This document shows, piece after piece, positions 1 to 6,522 of a DNA stretch of 16,121 bases. Positions within the stretch are counted from its first letter, which is position 1; each line of letters begins with the position of its first letter. The notes under the pieces were generated by a model, which ran no database searches, was not told where the DNA came from, and saw only the letters and a list, made by a program, of their open reading frames with translations. Made by a program: the position numbers and the translations under genes. The stretch is from Thermoplasmatales archaeon JdFR-43. Its GTDB lineage: Archaea > Thermoplasmatota > E2 > UBA202 > JdFR-43. The stretch covers positions 1 to 16,121 of the forward strand of contig MTNE01000177.1 of NCBI GenBank assembly GCA_002011355.1, written 5' to 3'.

Positions 1-2
1 TA

Positions 3-719
3 GTTAAGCAGTGGCTTGAGTGGCTTTTCGAGGAGGACTCCGAGAAGCCGATTGGACCATGTCTGTCTGATGAAGAGATATGGGATTACATAGAGGAGGA
101 GATAGATAATGAGGAGGAGAAGGCACGCATAGAGGCACATATCCTTTCTTGCCCGAAGTGCTTAGAGACGGCTTGTCGTTGTGCTGAGATTGATCACTAC
201 CTTAATACAAGGAAAGGGAAAAAGGAGATGAAGCGAATTGGCCGCAAGCTTCGCAGAATACAGATGGAGCTTTATCCTGATCTCTATTTGAGGAGGAAGA
301 TTGGCCGATATGTAATCTCCGCTCTAGCACGCATGTTACATGCATTTCGGAATTTCTTTACTGTAATACAACATCTTGGGGAAATACCTTTTCCTTTGCC
401 TGCATTGGTGAGAGGAGGAGAAGGGGTACACCATGCTCTCAAAGCGCACCAATTGAAGAAATGGGGATACATGTCTGAATACGAAGTCTTTGTGTTGCCG
501 GGAGAAAATGGGTATATTCGCTTGAGATTCTTTAGAGATCCTGCGGCTCCTCGCCGCTTCGAGTTATCTGTGGAGCTATATATGGGAAGAATTCGGATAA
601 GAAAAGAGAAAACGCAGAGGATCTCGCCTAATGAATCCTGGGTCTTTTTTGATGATCTCTTGATAACTGATTCAAACTGGAAAGCCTTCAGTTACCGGAT
701 CTCTCCTGTCAAGAGATGA
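3..719 (+). CDS. zf-HC2 anti-sigma-type zinc finger protein, 5' end outside window
   Basis: The frame is open from the first complete codon, so at least 238 residues are present and the start lies upstream. An internal ATG at 228 would remove the only recognisable domain and is not the start. Counting from the first codon, Cys20, His46, Cys50 and Cys53 form the C-x25-H-x3-C-x2-C pattern of the zf-HC2 fold (HILSCPKC), with the typical acidic helix between. In ZAS anti-sigma factors this domain binds an ECF sigma factor. No convincing transmembrane helix follows, so it is probably cytoplasmic. The C-terminal part (about residues 150-238) looks beta-rich and is unrecognised. The stop overlaps the start of the CHAT gene in an ATGA, which implies translational coupling. 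A sigma factor gene may lie upstream, but that cannot be seen. Confidence 0.8.
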   Translation, partial: VKQWLEWLFEEDSEKPIGPCLSDEEIWDYIEEEIDNEEEKARIEAHILSCPKCLETACRCAEIDHYLNTRKGKKEMKRIGRKLRRIQMELYPDLYLRRKIGRYVISALARMLHAFRNFFTVIQHLGEIPFPLPALVRGGEGVHHALKAHQLKKWGYMSEYEVFVLPGENGYIRLRFFRDPAAPRRFELSVELYMGRIRIRKEKTQRISPNESWVFFDDLLITDSNWKAFSYRISPVKR

Positions 720-3700
720 AACATAGTATAGATAGATTTCTTAAAAAAATTGAAGCCTTGCTTGCCACTGAGGATGATACAAAGGCATTGCAACTGGAAA
801 GAGAAAAACTTAAATCTTTCGCACAAGACCTACCCATAAAGCCCTATACGCACCTTTTAGGCAACCTATCTTTGATATATTACAAATCTTCCTTAAGTGC
901 TAAATCACGTACACAATCTGAAAAACGAATTGCCCATGCTATAGAATTACTACAGGAAGCGTGCTCCCTTGGGAAGAGATACGCCGAAGATCAAGTATGG
1001 CGTTATTCCCGTCTGTCACAATACTTAAGGGCGCTAGCAAAATACAAAGCGGGTTATTACTTGCCCGAAGAAGTGGAGGAAGATCTAGAGAGAAGCGAGA
1101 TCCCAGATGAAGAGACCAAGATTGTTGTGGATAGAGGGCTAAAGGATATCTTGGATGAAGCAGAAAGATATGCGGAACTCGCAGTCAAACTGAAAAAGAA
1201 ACAAATCGAGAAGAGTGCCCCTCTCAAGGCCGAACAAAAGAGAAAATTCTCACAGTTCGAAACCAGAGAGTTGTTGATTCGGGCTTTAATGAACAAGGGG
1301 CTCTGCTACGTCGACAAGGCCCGGTGCGGTTGCATGGGTACCATCACAGCAAGCCAAATGGCCTGGAAGTGTTTCTATGAAGCCGCACAAGAGCTCTCGA
1401 GATGTCTCTTCTTTTCAACCCATCTGGACTATAATCAGTTTACCTTCAACGCCGTCTGTAAGTCACCTGGGTACAAAAGGGTGTCTTCCCGAGAGCGAAG
1501 AAAGATTTTAAAGTTAGTACCTTGGGTTTTGCGAAACCTTGGATGGACATATGCACGCTTGGGTAACTTTAGAACTGGCTATTGGTTACATAAAATTGCC
1601 CTCGATTTTTATATTGAACTAAAGAACCAGGCACAAACGGTACAAGAAAGGGGAAGGTATTTTCTTGCATGGCTAAATGTCCAAACCCAGTTAGCAGAGA
1701 TTGGCCAACAAGGAAGCATCCCCTTGGCTATATGGAGATTAGAAAAGGCAATTGCCTCCCTAACTAAAGCCACTTTAGGACCAACAGACTTTCAACTTCG
1801 GCGCAAAAAGGCACATGCCTTCTATCGTCTGGCAAGCCTTAAATGGCACATCAGAGAAAAACAAGAGGCTTTGGAATATTGTGAGGAGGCTCTTGGGCTC
1901 TTGGAGGAAGATTTTTCCTTCCCTGCTGAGAGTATCCGAGAGCGCTGTTTAAGGCTAAAAAGAAGAATTCAAGCAGGAGAAAAAAAAGCCCTCCCCCTGT
2001 CGACGATATTGAGCAAACTCCAGGGGGACATCGAAATGCAGAAACCCCTCGGCATTATCCTTAATCTTCTGCGACTGGGTAGAACCTTTGCTCTTGACAA
2101 CGAAGGAAGCTTGGATCCTTTGATTCTCAAGGATCTTCTCCATAAGTCACTTTCTCTCCTCCAAATTGACCAAGTAATGTGGTTCTCAAAAGACAAATCT
2201 TTATCATTTAAAGTAAATGAGATAATGCTTTCGGTGCGTAAAGCCACAGCGCTTTCGCAACTAGTGGGACTTGGGTTAGAAGTAGCTGCCTTAATTGCTC
2301 AGCACCTTTATCCTCTTTACCTTCCTGAGTGTCTAAATGAGCTGGGTCGGTTTCAACACCAACGAGGTGATGCAAGTTACATCAAAATATTTGAGAAAGC
2401 CTACATGTATGCAGAAGAAATAGGTGATTGGAGGGGGGCAGTAAAAGCGTTAGAGGAACTGCGTATTTCTGGATATGATCAAACAAAATGGGCGAGTAAA
2501 TTCATAAGCCAGTGGGACACTATTTTTGACTCGGTTTTAGTTGGGCAGGACAAAGAAGAGGTTCTTAAGCAATTCTTTCCTCCCTTAAGGGAAGCGATAT
2601 CAATAATCTTAGATAGCGGGAAGGGCCGACCGAAGAAATTCGAAGCCATAGAAAGGACCAAAGGGCCCCTTCTTTGGGAAGTTAGTCTCTTACTGCGGGG
2701 TCCGACAGCGAATCTCAGAGAAATGATTTTGAAAGAGATCGAGACTTCATGGGGGATGATTCAACAACCTCAAAAACTCAGAAAACACAGAATAAAAGTG
2801 AGGCAGAGTATTTGCCAAAAGATTCCTTATTGGATTGGAGGAAGGCGGATGCTCCAGGCCGATGAACTCCGCCAAATCGCACTTGGAATAGATTCCAAAA
2901 AACTCGCTATTTTGAATTTCTTTATTGGGAAGCAAGGAAACATTTATGTATGCGGTCTCAGAAACTGGCGAAAGGAAAGATGGCTATTTGAAAAGCTAAA
3001 ACTTGGCCCACAAGAGCTGGAGCTTAGGGCAAAGGTTTGCTCAACAATCCTTGCTTCAACTGTAAGTAACTACAAGGAACAATTTCAGGAGCTTTATAGC
3101 CTCTTGATAACCCCACTCGAGGATTTTCTGGAAGAAGCTGAGTTGATCTACATCGTCCCAGATGAAGGGTTACTCGCCCTTCCTTTCCATGTCTTTATTG
3201 ATAAAAACGGGCATTTTATGATTGAAAAGTGGGAAGTGGCATTCGCTCCCAGCGCCTCTCTTTTGGGACTGTGGTTGAAGGAGAAAACGAAAGGCAAGGG
3301 AGCCTTGTTAATAGGATTAGATGAGAATATACAGGCTATACAGGAAATACGACTGGTAAACGAATTCCTTAGAGAAAAAGAAAACGTCCAAGTCCCTGAA
3401 GGGCAGTGGAAAAAGGCTATTTGGAAACATCACTTCTGGAAAATCGTCCACCTCTGCGGGCATGGCTGTTTCAATCCAGAAAAAAGAGGAATGGAATCGT
3501 GGGTAGAGATCCAAGGGGAACGAGTATACGCTGAGGAACTGCTTAAGAAGGGACCTTTGGCGGAGTTTGTGTTTCTACATGCGTGTAGTACCGGTCGTGT
3601 GTATGAACATCTAGGCGAGCTTTGGGGATTCCCTTTTGCTGTTTTGGGAAACGGTTCCCGTAGTTGTCTATTAGCTTTCAATTCAGTAGATTCCCAAACT

Positions 3701-3859
3701 GCTCCTGAATTCGCTGAGAAATTTTACAAATCGCTATTGAGTGGCGCGGACCGTTCTACTGCAGTGGCAAACGCCATGAGAGCTTTTATCGATAAGGGAA
3801 ACCATCCCTCCTCTTGGGCGTCATATCTTTTCTGGGGGGACTTTAGATCGATTTGGTAA
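716..3859 (+). CDS. TPR-CHAT caspase-like protease, 1047 aa
   Basis: The C-terminal third (about residues 740-1045) matches the CHAT family, clan CD cysteine peptidases related to caspases and separase. Visible landmarks are IVPDEGLLALPFHVF near residue 813, the catalytic His916 in VHLCGHG, the catalytic Cys957 in LHACSTG, and the terminal SSWASYLFWGDF motif. Both catalytic residues are intact. The first roughly 650 residues are helical and resemble degenerate tetratricopeptide-type repeats (alternating aromatic, alanine and leucine patterns), a usual sensor or scaffold arrangement for this family. The gene begins in the last codon of the zf-HC2 gene (ATGA overlap), so the two products are made together. 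The substrate is not evident. The zf-HC2 protein is a reasonable guess by analogy with Csx29, the TPR-CHAT protease that cuts Csx30 in type III-E CRISPR systems. A defence or stress-signalling role is inference. Confidence 0.88.
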   Translation: MKHSIDRFLKKIEALLATEDDTKALQLEREKLKSFAQDLPIKPYTHLLGNLSLIYYKSSLSAKSRTQSEKRIAHAIELLQEACSLGKRYAEDQVWRYSRLSQYLRALAKYKAGYYLPEEVEEDLERSEIPDEETKIVVDRGLKDILDEAERYAELAVKLKKKQIEKSAPLKAEQKRKFSQFETRELLIRALMNKGLCYVDKARCGCMGTITASQMAWKCFYEAAQELSRCLFFSTHLDYNQFTFNAVCKSPGYKRVSSRERRKILKLVPWVLRNLGWTYARLGNFRTGYWLHKIALDFYIELKNQAQTVQERGRYFLAWLNVQTQLAEIGQQGSIPLAIWRLEKAIASLTKATLGPTDFQLRRKKAHAFYRLASLKWHIREKQEALEYCEEALGLLEEDFSFPAESIRERCLRLKRRIQAGEKKALPLSTILSKLQGDIEMQKPLGIILNLLRLGRTFALDNEGSLDPLILKDLLHKSLSLLQIDQVMWFSKDKSLSFKVNEIMLSVRKATALSQLVGLGLEVAALIAQHLYPLYLPECLNELGRFQHQRGDASYIKIFEKAYMYAEEIGDWRGAVKALEELRISGYDQTKWASKFISQWDTIFDSVLVGQDKEEVLKQFFPPLREAISIILDSGKGRPKKFEAIERTKGPLLWEVSLLLRGPTANLREMILKEIETSWGMIQQPQKLRKHRIKVRQSICQKIPYWIGGRRMLQADELRQIALGIDSKKLAILNFFIGKQGNIYVCGLRNWRKERWLFEKLKLGPQELELRAKVCSTILASTVSNYKEQFQELYSLLITPLEDFLEEAELIYIVPDEGLLALPFHVFIDKNGHFMIEKWEVAFAPSASLLGLWLKEKTKGKGALLIGLDENIQAIQEIRLVNEFLREKENVQVPEGQWKKAIWKHHFWKIVHLCGHGCFNPEKRGMESWVEIQGERVYAEELLKKGPLAEFVFLHACSTGRVYEHLGELWGFPFAVLGNGSRSCLLAFNSVDSQTAPEFAEKFYKSLLSGADRSTAVANAMRAFIDKGNHPSSWASYLFWGDFRSIW

Positions 3860-3875
3860 TCTAAAAAATTTCTTC

Positions 3876-3912
3876 AATTCTGGAAAATCCGCAAGAAAGG
3901 ATTTGGGGAATT
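3876..3912 (+). other. Weak hairpin after the CHAT gene
   Basis: AATTC (3876-3880) and AAATCC (3885-3890) can pair with GGATTT (3899-3904) and GAATT (3908-3912), giving 6- and 5-bp stems around an internal loop. There is no T-run, so this is not a typical intrinsic terminator. It may only be a 3' mRNA structure. Confidence 0.25.
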
Positions 3913-4038
3913 CTGCTTGTGGTACCTCCGGCTAGGGAAGGCCATTCTCTTGCAGGTATGAATACTTCCAACTTCTGCCAAATTTCGCCTTGTCATGGAG
4001 GTGTAACTTTTCAGCGCCAAAGCCCCTTATATATAGCG

Positions 4039-4078
4039 AGAGAAGCCTGAGGGCCCAAAAACAACCGGGGGCTTCTCT
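4039..4078 (+). promoter_or_regulatory. 5' UTR hairpin just before the RBS of the 63-aa gene
   Basis: AGAGAAGCC (4039-4047) is perfectly complementary to GGCTTCTCT (4070-4078), with a 22-nt loop. The 3' arm ends three bases before the AGGAGGTG Shine-Dalgarno. The structure could influence ribosome access or mRNA stability. No ligand-binding motif is recognised. Confidence 0.5.
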
Positions 4079-4080
4079 TA

Positions 4081-4088
4081 AGGAGGTG
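4081..4088 (+). promoter_or_regulatory. Strong Shine-Dalgarno deciding the start at 4098
   Basis: AGGAGGTG lies 9 bases upstream of ATG 4098. The same frame is open back to an ATG at 3990, but that start has no comparable RBS and its extra residues would be encoded by the hairpin region. The short form is preferred. Confidence 0.85.
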
Positions 4089-4097
4089 AAAGCCTCA

Positions 4098-4289
4098 ATG
4101 GGCCGTTTCCGCGAGATCCACAAGGGTCCGGATTGGTGGACTCTCCACCCGTACCATGAAGTTCAGATTACTGATACTAGGGAGAACCTGACGGGACGCG
4201 GCGTTGGTGATAGCTACGAGGAAGCAAGAGAGGCAGCTCGCCTTGACCTTACTCACAAGGTGGCCAAGAAGGCGGCAAAGGGCAAGTAA
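4098..4289 (+). CDS. Small protein of unknown function, 63 aa
   Basis: A 63-residue soluble protein beginning MGRFREIHKGPDWW. It has a Trp/His-rich N-terminal half that reads as beta strands and a C-terminal helix (DSYEEAREAARLDL) ending in a very basic tail (KVAKKAAKGK). The layout is reminiscent of small nucleic-acid-binding domains, but no family is recognised. It has its own ideal RBS, a hairpin in the leader and an intrinsic terminator right after the stop, so it looks like an independently transcribed single-gene unit. I see no strong promoter hexamers upstream. Confidence 0.75.
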   Translation: MGRFREIHKGPDWWTLHPYHEVQITDTRENLTGRGVGDSYEEAREAARLDLTHKVAKKAAKGK

Positions 4290-4293
4290 GGAG

Positions 4294-4326
4294 AAAAGGG
4301 GAGGGCCAAAAGGTCCTCCCCTTTTT
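4294..4326 (+). terminator. Rho-independent terminator of the 63-aa gene
   Basis: AAAAGGGGAGGGCC (4294-4307) pairs with GGTCCTCCCCTTTT (with one G-U pair) around an AAAA loop, followed by a T-run ending at 4326. The stem is about 14 bp. The A-run and T-run make it potentially bidirectional. It starts five bases after the stop codon at 4289. Confidence 0.9.
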
Positions 4327-4442
4327 GTTTAAAAATCGGCCTATTGTGCTAACCATCAAATTGAGCAACTCTTAAGGTATTCTTATTGAGTATCTTTTAG
4401 GACTTGATTTCCATTGCCCTCTCTGGTTCAACTTCAGCAGCT

Positions 4443-4586
4443 TCACTCACTCCATAGACCTCTTTTTTTCAGTTCGAAGAGGAAGCCTGGTAAATGGCGG
4501 TTAGCCTCTTGTGGTAAACAAACCGCAGCAAAGGTTAAACGCTCTTTTCGGAAATCGCTGCCGCTTGCATCGATATATACGTACAT
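4443..4586 (-). pseudogene. DUF3800-like N-terminal stub, 47 aa
   Basis: The 47 codons begin MYVYIDASGSDF and continue TFAAVCLPQ. This resembles the first strand-turn-strand of DUF3800 proteins, which usually open with a YIDESG-type motif and run to more than 200 residues. Here the motif reads IDASGS, with Ala in place of the usual Glu, and a stop follows at codon 48. The start lies 16 bases after the stop of the PIN gene, with an AGGTG-type SD, so the two probably formed an operon. I interpret it as a truncated relic. A genuine short protein cannot be excluded. Confidence 0.45.
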
Positions 4587-4602
4587 CTGGCACCTTCTAC
4601 CT

Positions 4603-6054
4603 CTATTCCACTTCCCTTTCCACCAACTGTCTCCAGACGCTCCTCGCAAGGCCTAAAGAAATTCTGCCTTCTTTTTTGTAGAAATCGACCAGGCTCTCTA
4701 ATCCATTGGTGAACCAAAGATCCCTGAAGGTCCAGTGATCTAAGGTTTCTCCCTTTTGATCACAGGCGATAACTATCTTACCAAACTCTGTAGGTATCTT
4801 GATAAGTCCAAACTGGACGACCAATTCATAGATAAGCTTTCCCAAGGGCACTTCCAAAAGGAGCTTCTCTGCCCCCCCTTTGCAAGGGATCGTGGGTGGC
4901 CCAATAGTGCCTCTTATCGATTGCCAGGGAGGGAACCTGTAATAGATCGAGTTCAGACCTTCGGCTCTTGCGAGAGCGGCATTTGATTTATCTGAGGTCA
5001 GAAAATAAAGGCCTTTGTGGAAGTCGATCTGCTTGAGAAAGTGTTTGAATTGGTCTCTGATAATCATATCCCCACTTGAGGGCTTGGACTGCCAGACAAC
5101 TGCCTTCCCACCTGCGACTTCCGCCAAAACCTTTGCTCCCTTGCCGATTTCTTCTCTGAGCCTCCGAAGTTCAACCCTGGTATCAAGGACAGGATTACTC
5201 TCTCCCACAATAAGAAGACTTACTCCTGACAAGTCTTGACGTCTGTCGATATCGAGGATCTCCTGAAGACCTCTATAACTCACCCTCCCTTTATCGGTAA
5301 GATAACCTCTTTCCCTAAGATTGGCCCCTTGCTCCAGTTCGTGCATGACGGCGCTAGGTACAACAACTAAAAGCCAGTTGGGGGTGCTGACATACTTTTT
5401 GACATCAGTTATAGAGAGGTGATTAAAGAGGTGTTCGGTGAGTGTGGCAGCCAACAGGATATTGGTGTCTACCCCCAGGATGACATCGTCGAACTGTGAG
5501 ATCTTTAAAGCGACTTCCTTCCAGTAAGGTGAAAGCAAAAAACCACATCGGTAAAGTGCGGATGTCAAGGAATTTAAAAGGTCTCTTTCTCTTTCTCCCT
5601 TATACTCCACTGCGTAACCAGTAATTCCATCCACTTCGACAGTTAAAAGATGGGCCTCATGGCCTTTCCATAGTATATATATTTCGAGCCCTTCTCTCTT
5701 AGCTAAAAGGAGATCCAAAAGCAAATGGTATTCCGGAAACTCCACTACCTCATTTGTCGTGAGACTGTCAACTTGCGGATAAGAGGCTTCCTTAAAAACA
5801 TGAGGAATCTCCAGACAAGAAAATCCGAAATCTTCTAGCTCTAGATCGAAAATCCTCGGAACACCAGGGGTAATTGAGAAATGGTGCGAGAGTATGAAAC
5901 TTGTCTTCATTGCCCGTGAACTGTTTTCGTCAATAGCTCTGATAAATACTTCATTTATTCTGCGGTTAAACCAGGCCAGAACTTCCAACACATACTCAGC
6001 AGTTGGGGCTGCGCAGACATCAATAACATGGAAGCTTTCGAGGCTTTTCCCCAT
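4603..6054 (-). CDS. PIN-domain ribonuclease-like protein, 483 aa
   Basis: Residues about 192-370 form a PIN (PilT N-terminus) nuclease domain. Acidic residues fit the metal site: Asp196 in GVDTNIL, Glu239 in MHELEQG, Asp329/Asp334 in SSGDMIIRDQF and Asp355 in LTSDKSNAALARAEG. PIN proteins cleave RNA with Mg2+ or Mn2+. The domain carries a long internal insertion (about residues 240-320). It is flanked by an unrecognised N-terminal region (1-190) and an unrecognised C-terminal region (380-483), so this is not a small VapC toxin, and no antitoxin partner is adjacent. The start is chosen because an in-frame stop lies about 40 bases upstream and a GGGAGGGG SD sits just before ATG. SD and start lie within a small hairpin. 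A DUF3800-like stub follows downstream. Confidence 0.75.
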   Translation of the reverse strand: MGKSLESFHVIDVCAAPTAEYVLEVLAWFNRRINEVFIRAIDENSSRAMKTSFILSHHFSITPGVPRIFDLELEDFGFSCLEIPHVFKEASYPQVDSLTTNEVVEFPEYHLLLDLLLAKREGLEIYILWKGHEAHLLTVEVDGITGYAVEYKGERERDLLNSLTSALYRCGFLLSPYWKEVALKISQFDDVILGVDTNILLAATLTEHLFNHLSITDVKKYVSTPNWLLVVVPSAVMHELEQGANLRERGYLTDKGRVSYRGLQEILDIDRRQDLSGVSLLIVGESNPVLDTRVELRRLREEIGKGAKVLAEVAGGKAVVWQSKPSSGDMIIRDQFKHFLKQIDFHKGLYFLTSDKSNAALARAEGLNSIYYRFPPWQSIRGTIGPPTIPCKGGAEKLLLEVPLGKLIYELVVQFGLIKIPTEFGKIVIACDQKGETLDHWTFRDLWFTNGLESLVDFYKKEGRISLGLARSVWRQLVEREVE

Positions 6055-6074
6055 TGCCCCCCTCCCTGCAATGG
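6051..6074 (-). promoter_or_regulatory. Hairpin enclosing SD and start codon of the PIN gene
   Basis: CCATTGC (6051-6057) is the exact inverted repeat of GCAATGG (6068-6074). In the minus-strand mRNA the purine-rich SD occupies the 10-nt loop and the AUG lies in the 3' arm. Folding would hide the start codon. A 7-bp stem is modest, so this is a candidate only. Confidence 0.45.
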
Positions 6075-6247
6075 CAATTCTAAAACTCTCTGCTTACACG
6101 AACAAACTGCTAAGAAGCTCCATGCCCTGCCAGTTCCTGCAACAGCAATTAAGTCCTTTTCGGTTCGAACACTGCCTCCGGCAATCCTGTGTTTCAAGGC
6201 AAATTTTCTCCTCTTCTCTGATCCAGAGCCCTGCTTAATCCTGAGGT

Positions 6248-6439
6248 ATGGAGTTAGGCAGGAAGGCAATTGAGGAGTTTAAGGAGATCTATTCCCAGGA
6301 AACTGGTAAGGAGATTTCCGATAAGGAGGCTCGGGAGCTTGCCGAGGGCCTCCTTTCTTTGTTCAAGATAATTTGCCGCCCCATTGCCGAAAAAGAAGAA
6401 AGACAAAAGAAATACAAACATCCCTCTGGATCCCTTTAG
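6248..6439 (+). CDS. Small helical protein preceding the serine recombinase, 63 aa
   Basis: A 63-residue charged helical protein with core IEEFKEIYSQETGKEISDKE followed by EARELAEGLLSLFKIICRPI. I recognise this as a recurring small-protein type found beside large serine recombinases in uncultivated bacteria. Its function is unknown to me. A directionality or regulatory role is conceivable but unproven. ATG 6248 is the earliest possible start because an in-frame TGA ends at 6244. Only a GAGG directly abuts the start, too close to act as an SD, so translation may be leaderless. The recombinase follows after 83 bases with its own promoter-like sequence. It is transcribed divergently from the PIN gene. 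Confidence 0.7.
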   Translation: MELGRKAIEEFKEIYSQETGKEISDKEARELAEGLLSLFKIICRPIAEKEERQKKYKHPSGSL

Positions 6440-6441
6440 TA

Positions 6442-6465
6442 GAGTCCTTTTGTTGACTTGGACTC
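6442..6465. promoter_or_regulatory. Inverted repeat over the recombinase -35 box
   Basis: GAGTCC (6442-6447) and GGACTC (6460-6465) form a dyad spaced by 12 bases. It encloses the TTGACT -35 candidate at 6453. Its position suits an operator for autoregulation by the recombinase or the 63-aa protein. Confidence 0.4.
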
Positions 6466-6482
6466 AAAAAATAGGCTAAATT
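6453..6482 (+). promoter_or_regulatory. Candidate sigma-70-type promoter of serine recombinase 1
   Basis: TTGACT (6453-6458), an 18-base spacer and TAAATT (6477-6482) match 5/6 and 4/6 consensus bases. Transcription would start about 35 bases before ATG 6523. Confidence 0.45.
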
Positions 6483-6522
6483 GGGATGAGAAAGGTCGCC
6501 CAAAAACTATTCCCTACTTCCT

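Noticed and set aside
228..719. A 163-codon reading of the first gene starting at ATG 228
   Set aside because: The same frame is open to the window edge and the upstream codons encode the zf-HC2 motif, so the gene is longer and partial.
3990..4097. N-terminal extension of the 63-aa gene from ATG 3990
   Set aside because: No RBS at 3990. The extension is encoded by the leader hairpin, and a perfect AGGAGGTG sits before ATG 4098.
6165..6185. GGTTCGAAC-like T-loop suggesting a tRNA
   Set aside because: No acceptor, D-arm or anticodon stem could be folded around it on either strand.
5955..6269. 104-codon minus-strand ORF upstream of and overlapping the PIN gene
   Set aside because: It is in a different frame from the PIN gene, overlaps it, has no RBS and a low-complexity, arginine-rich composition typical of a shadow frame.
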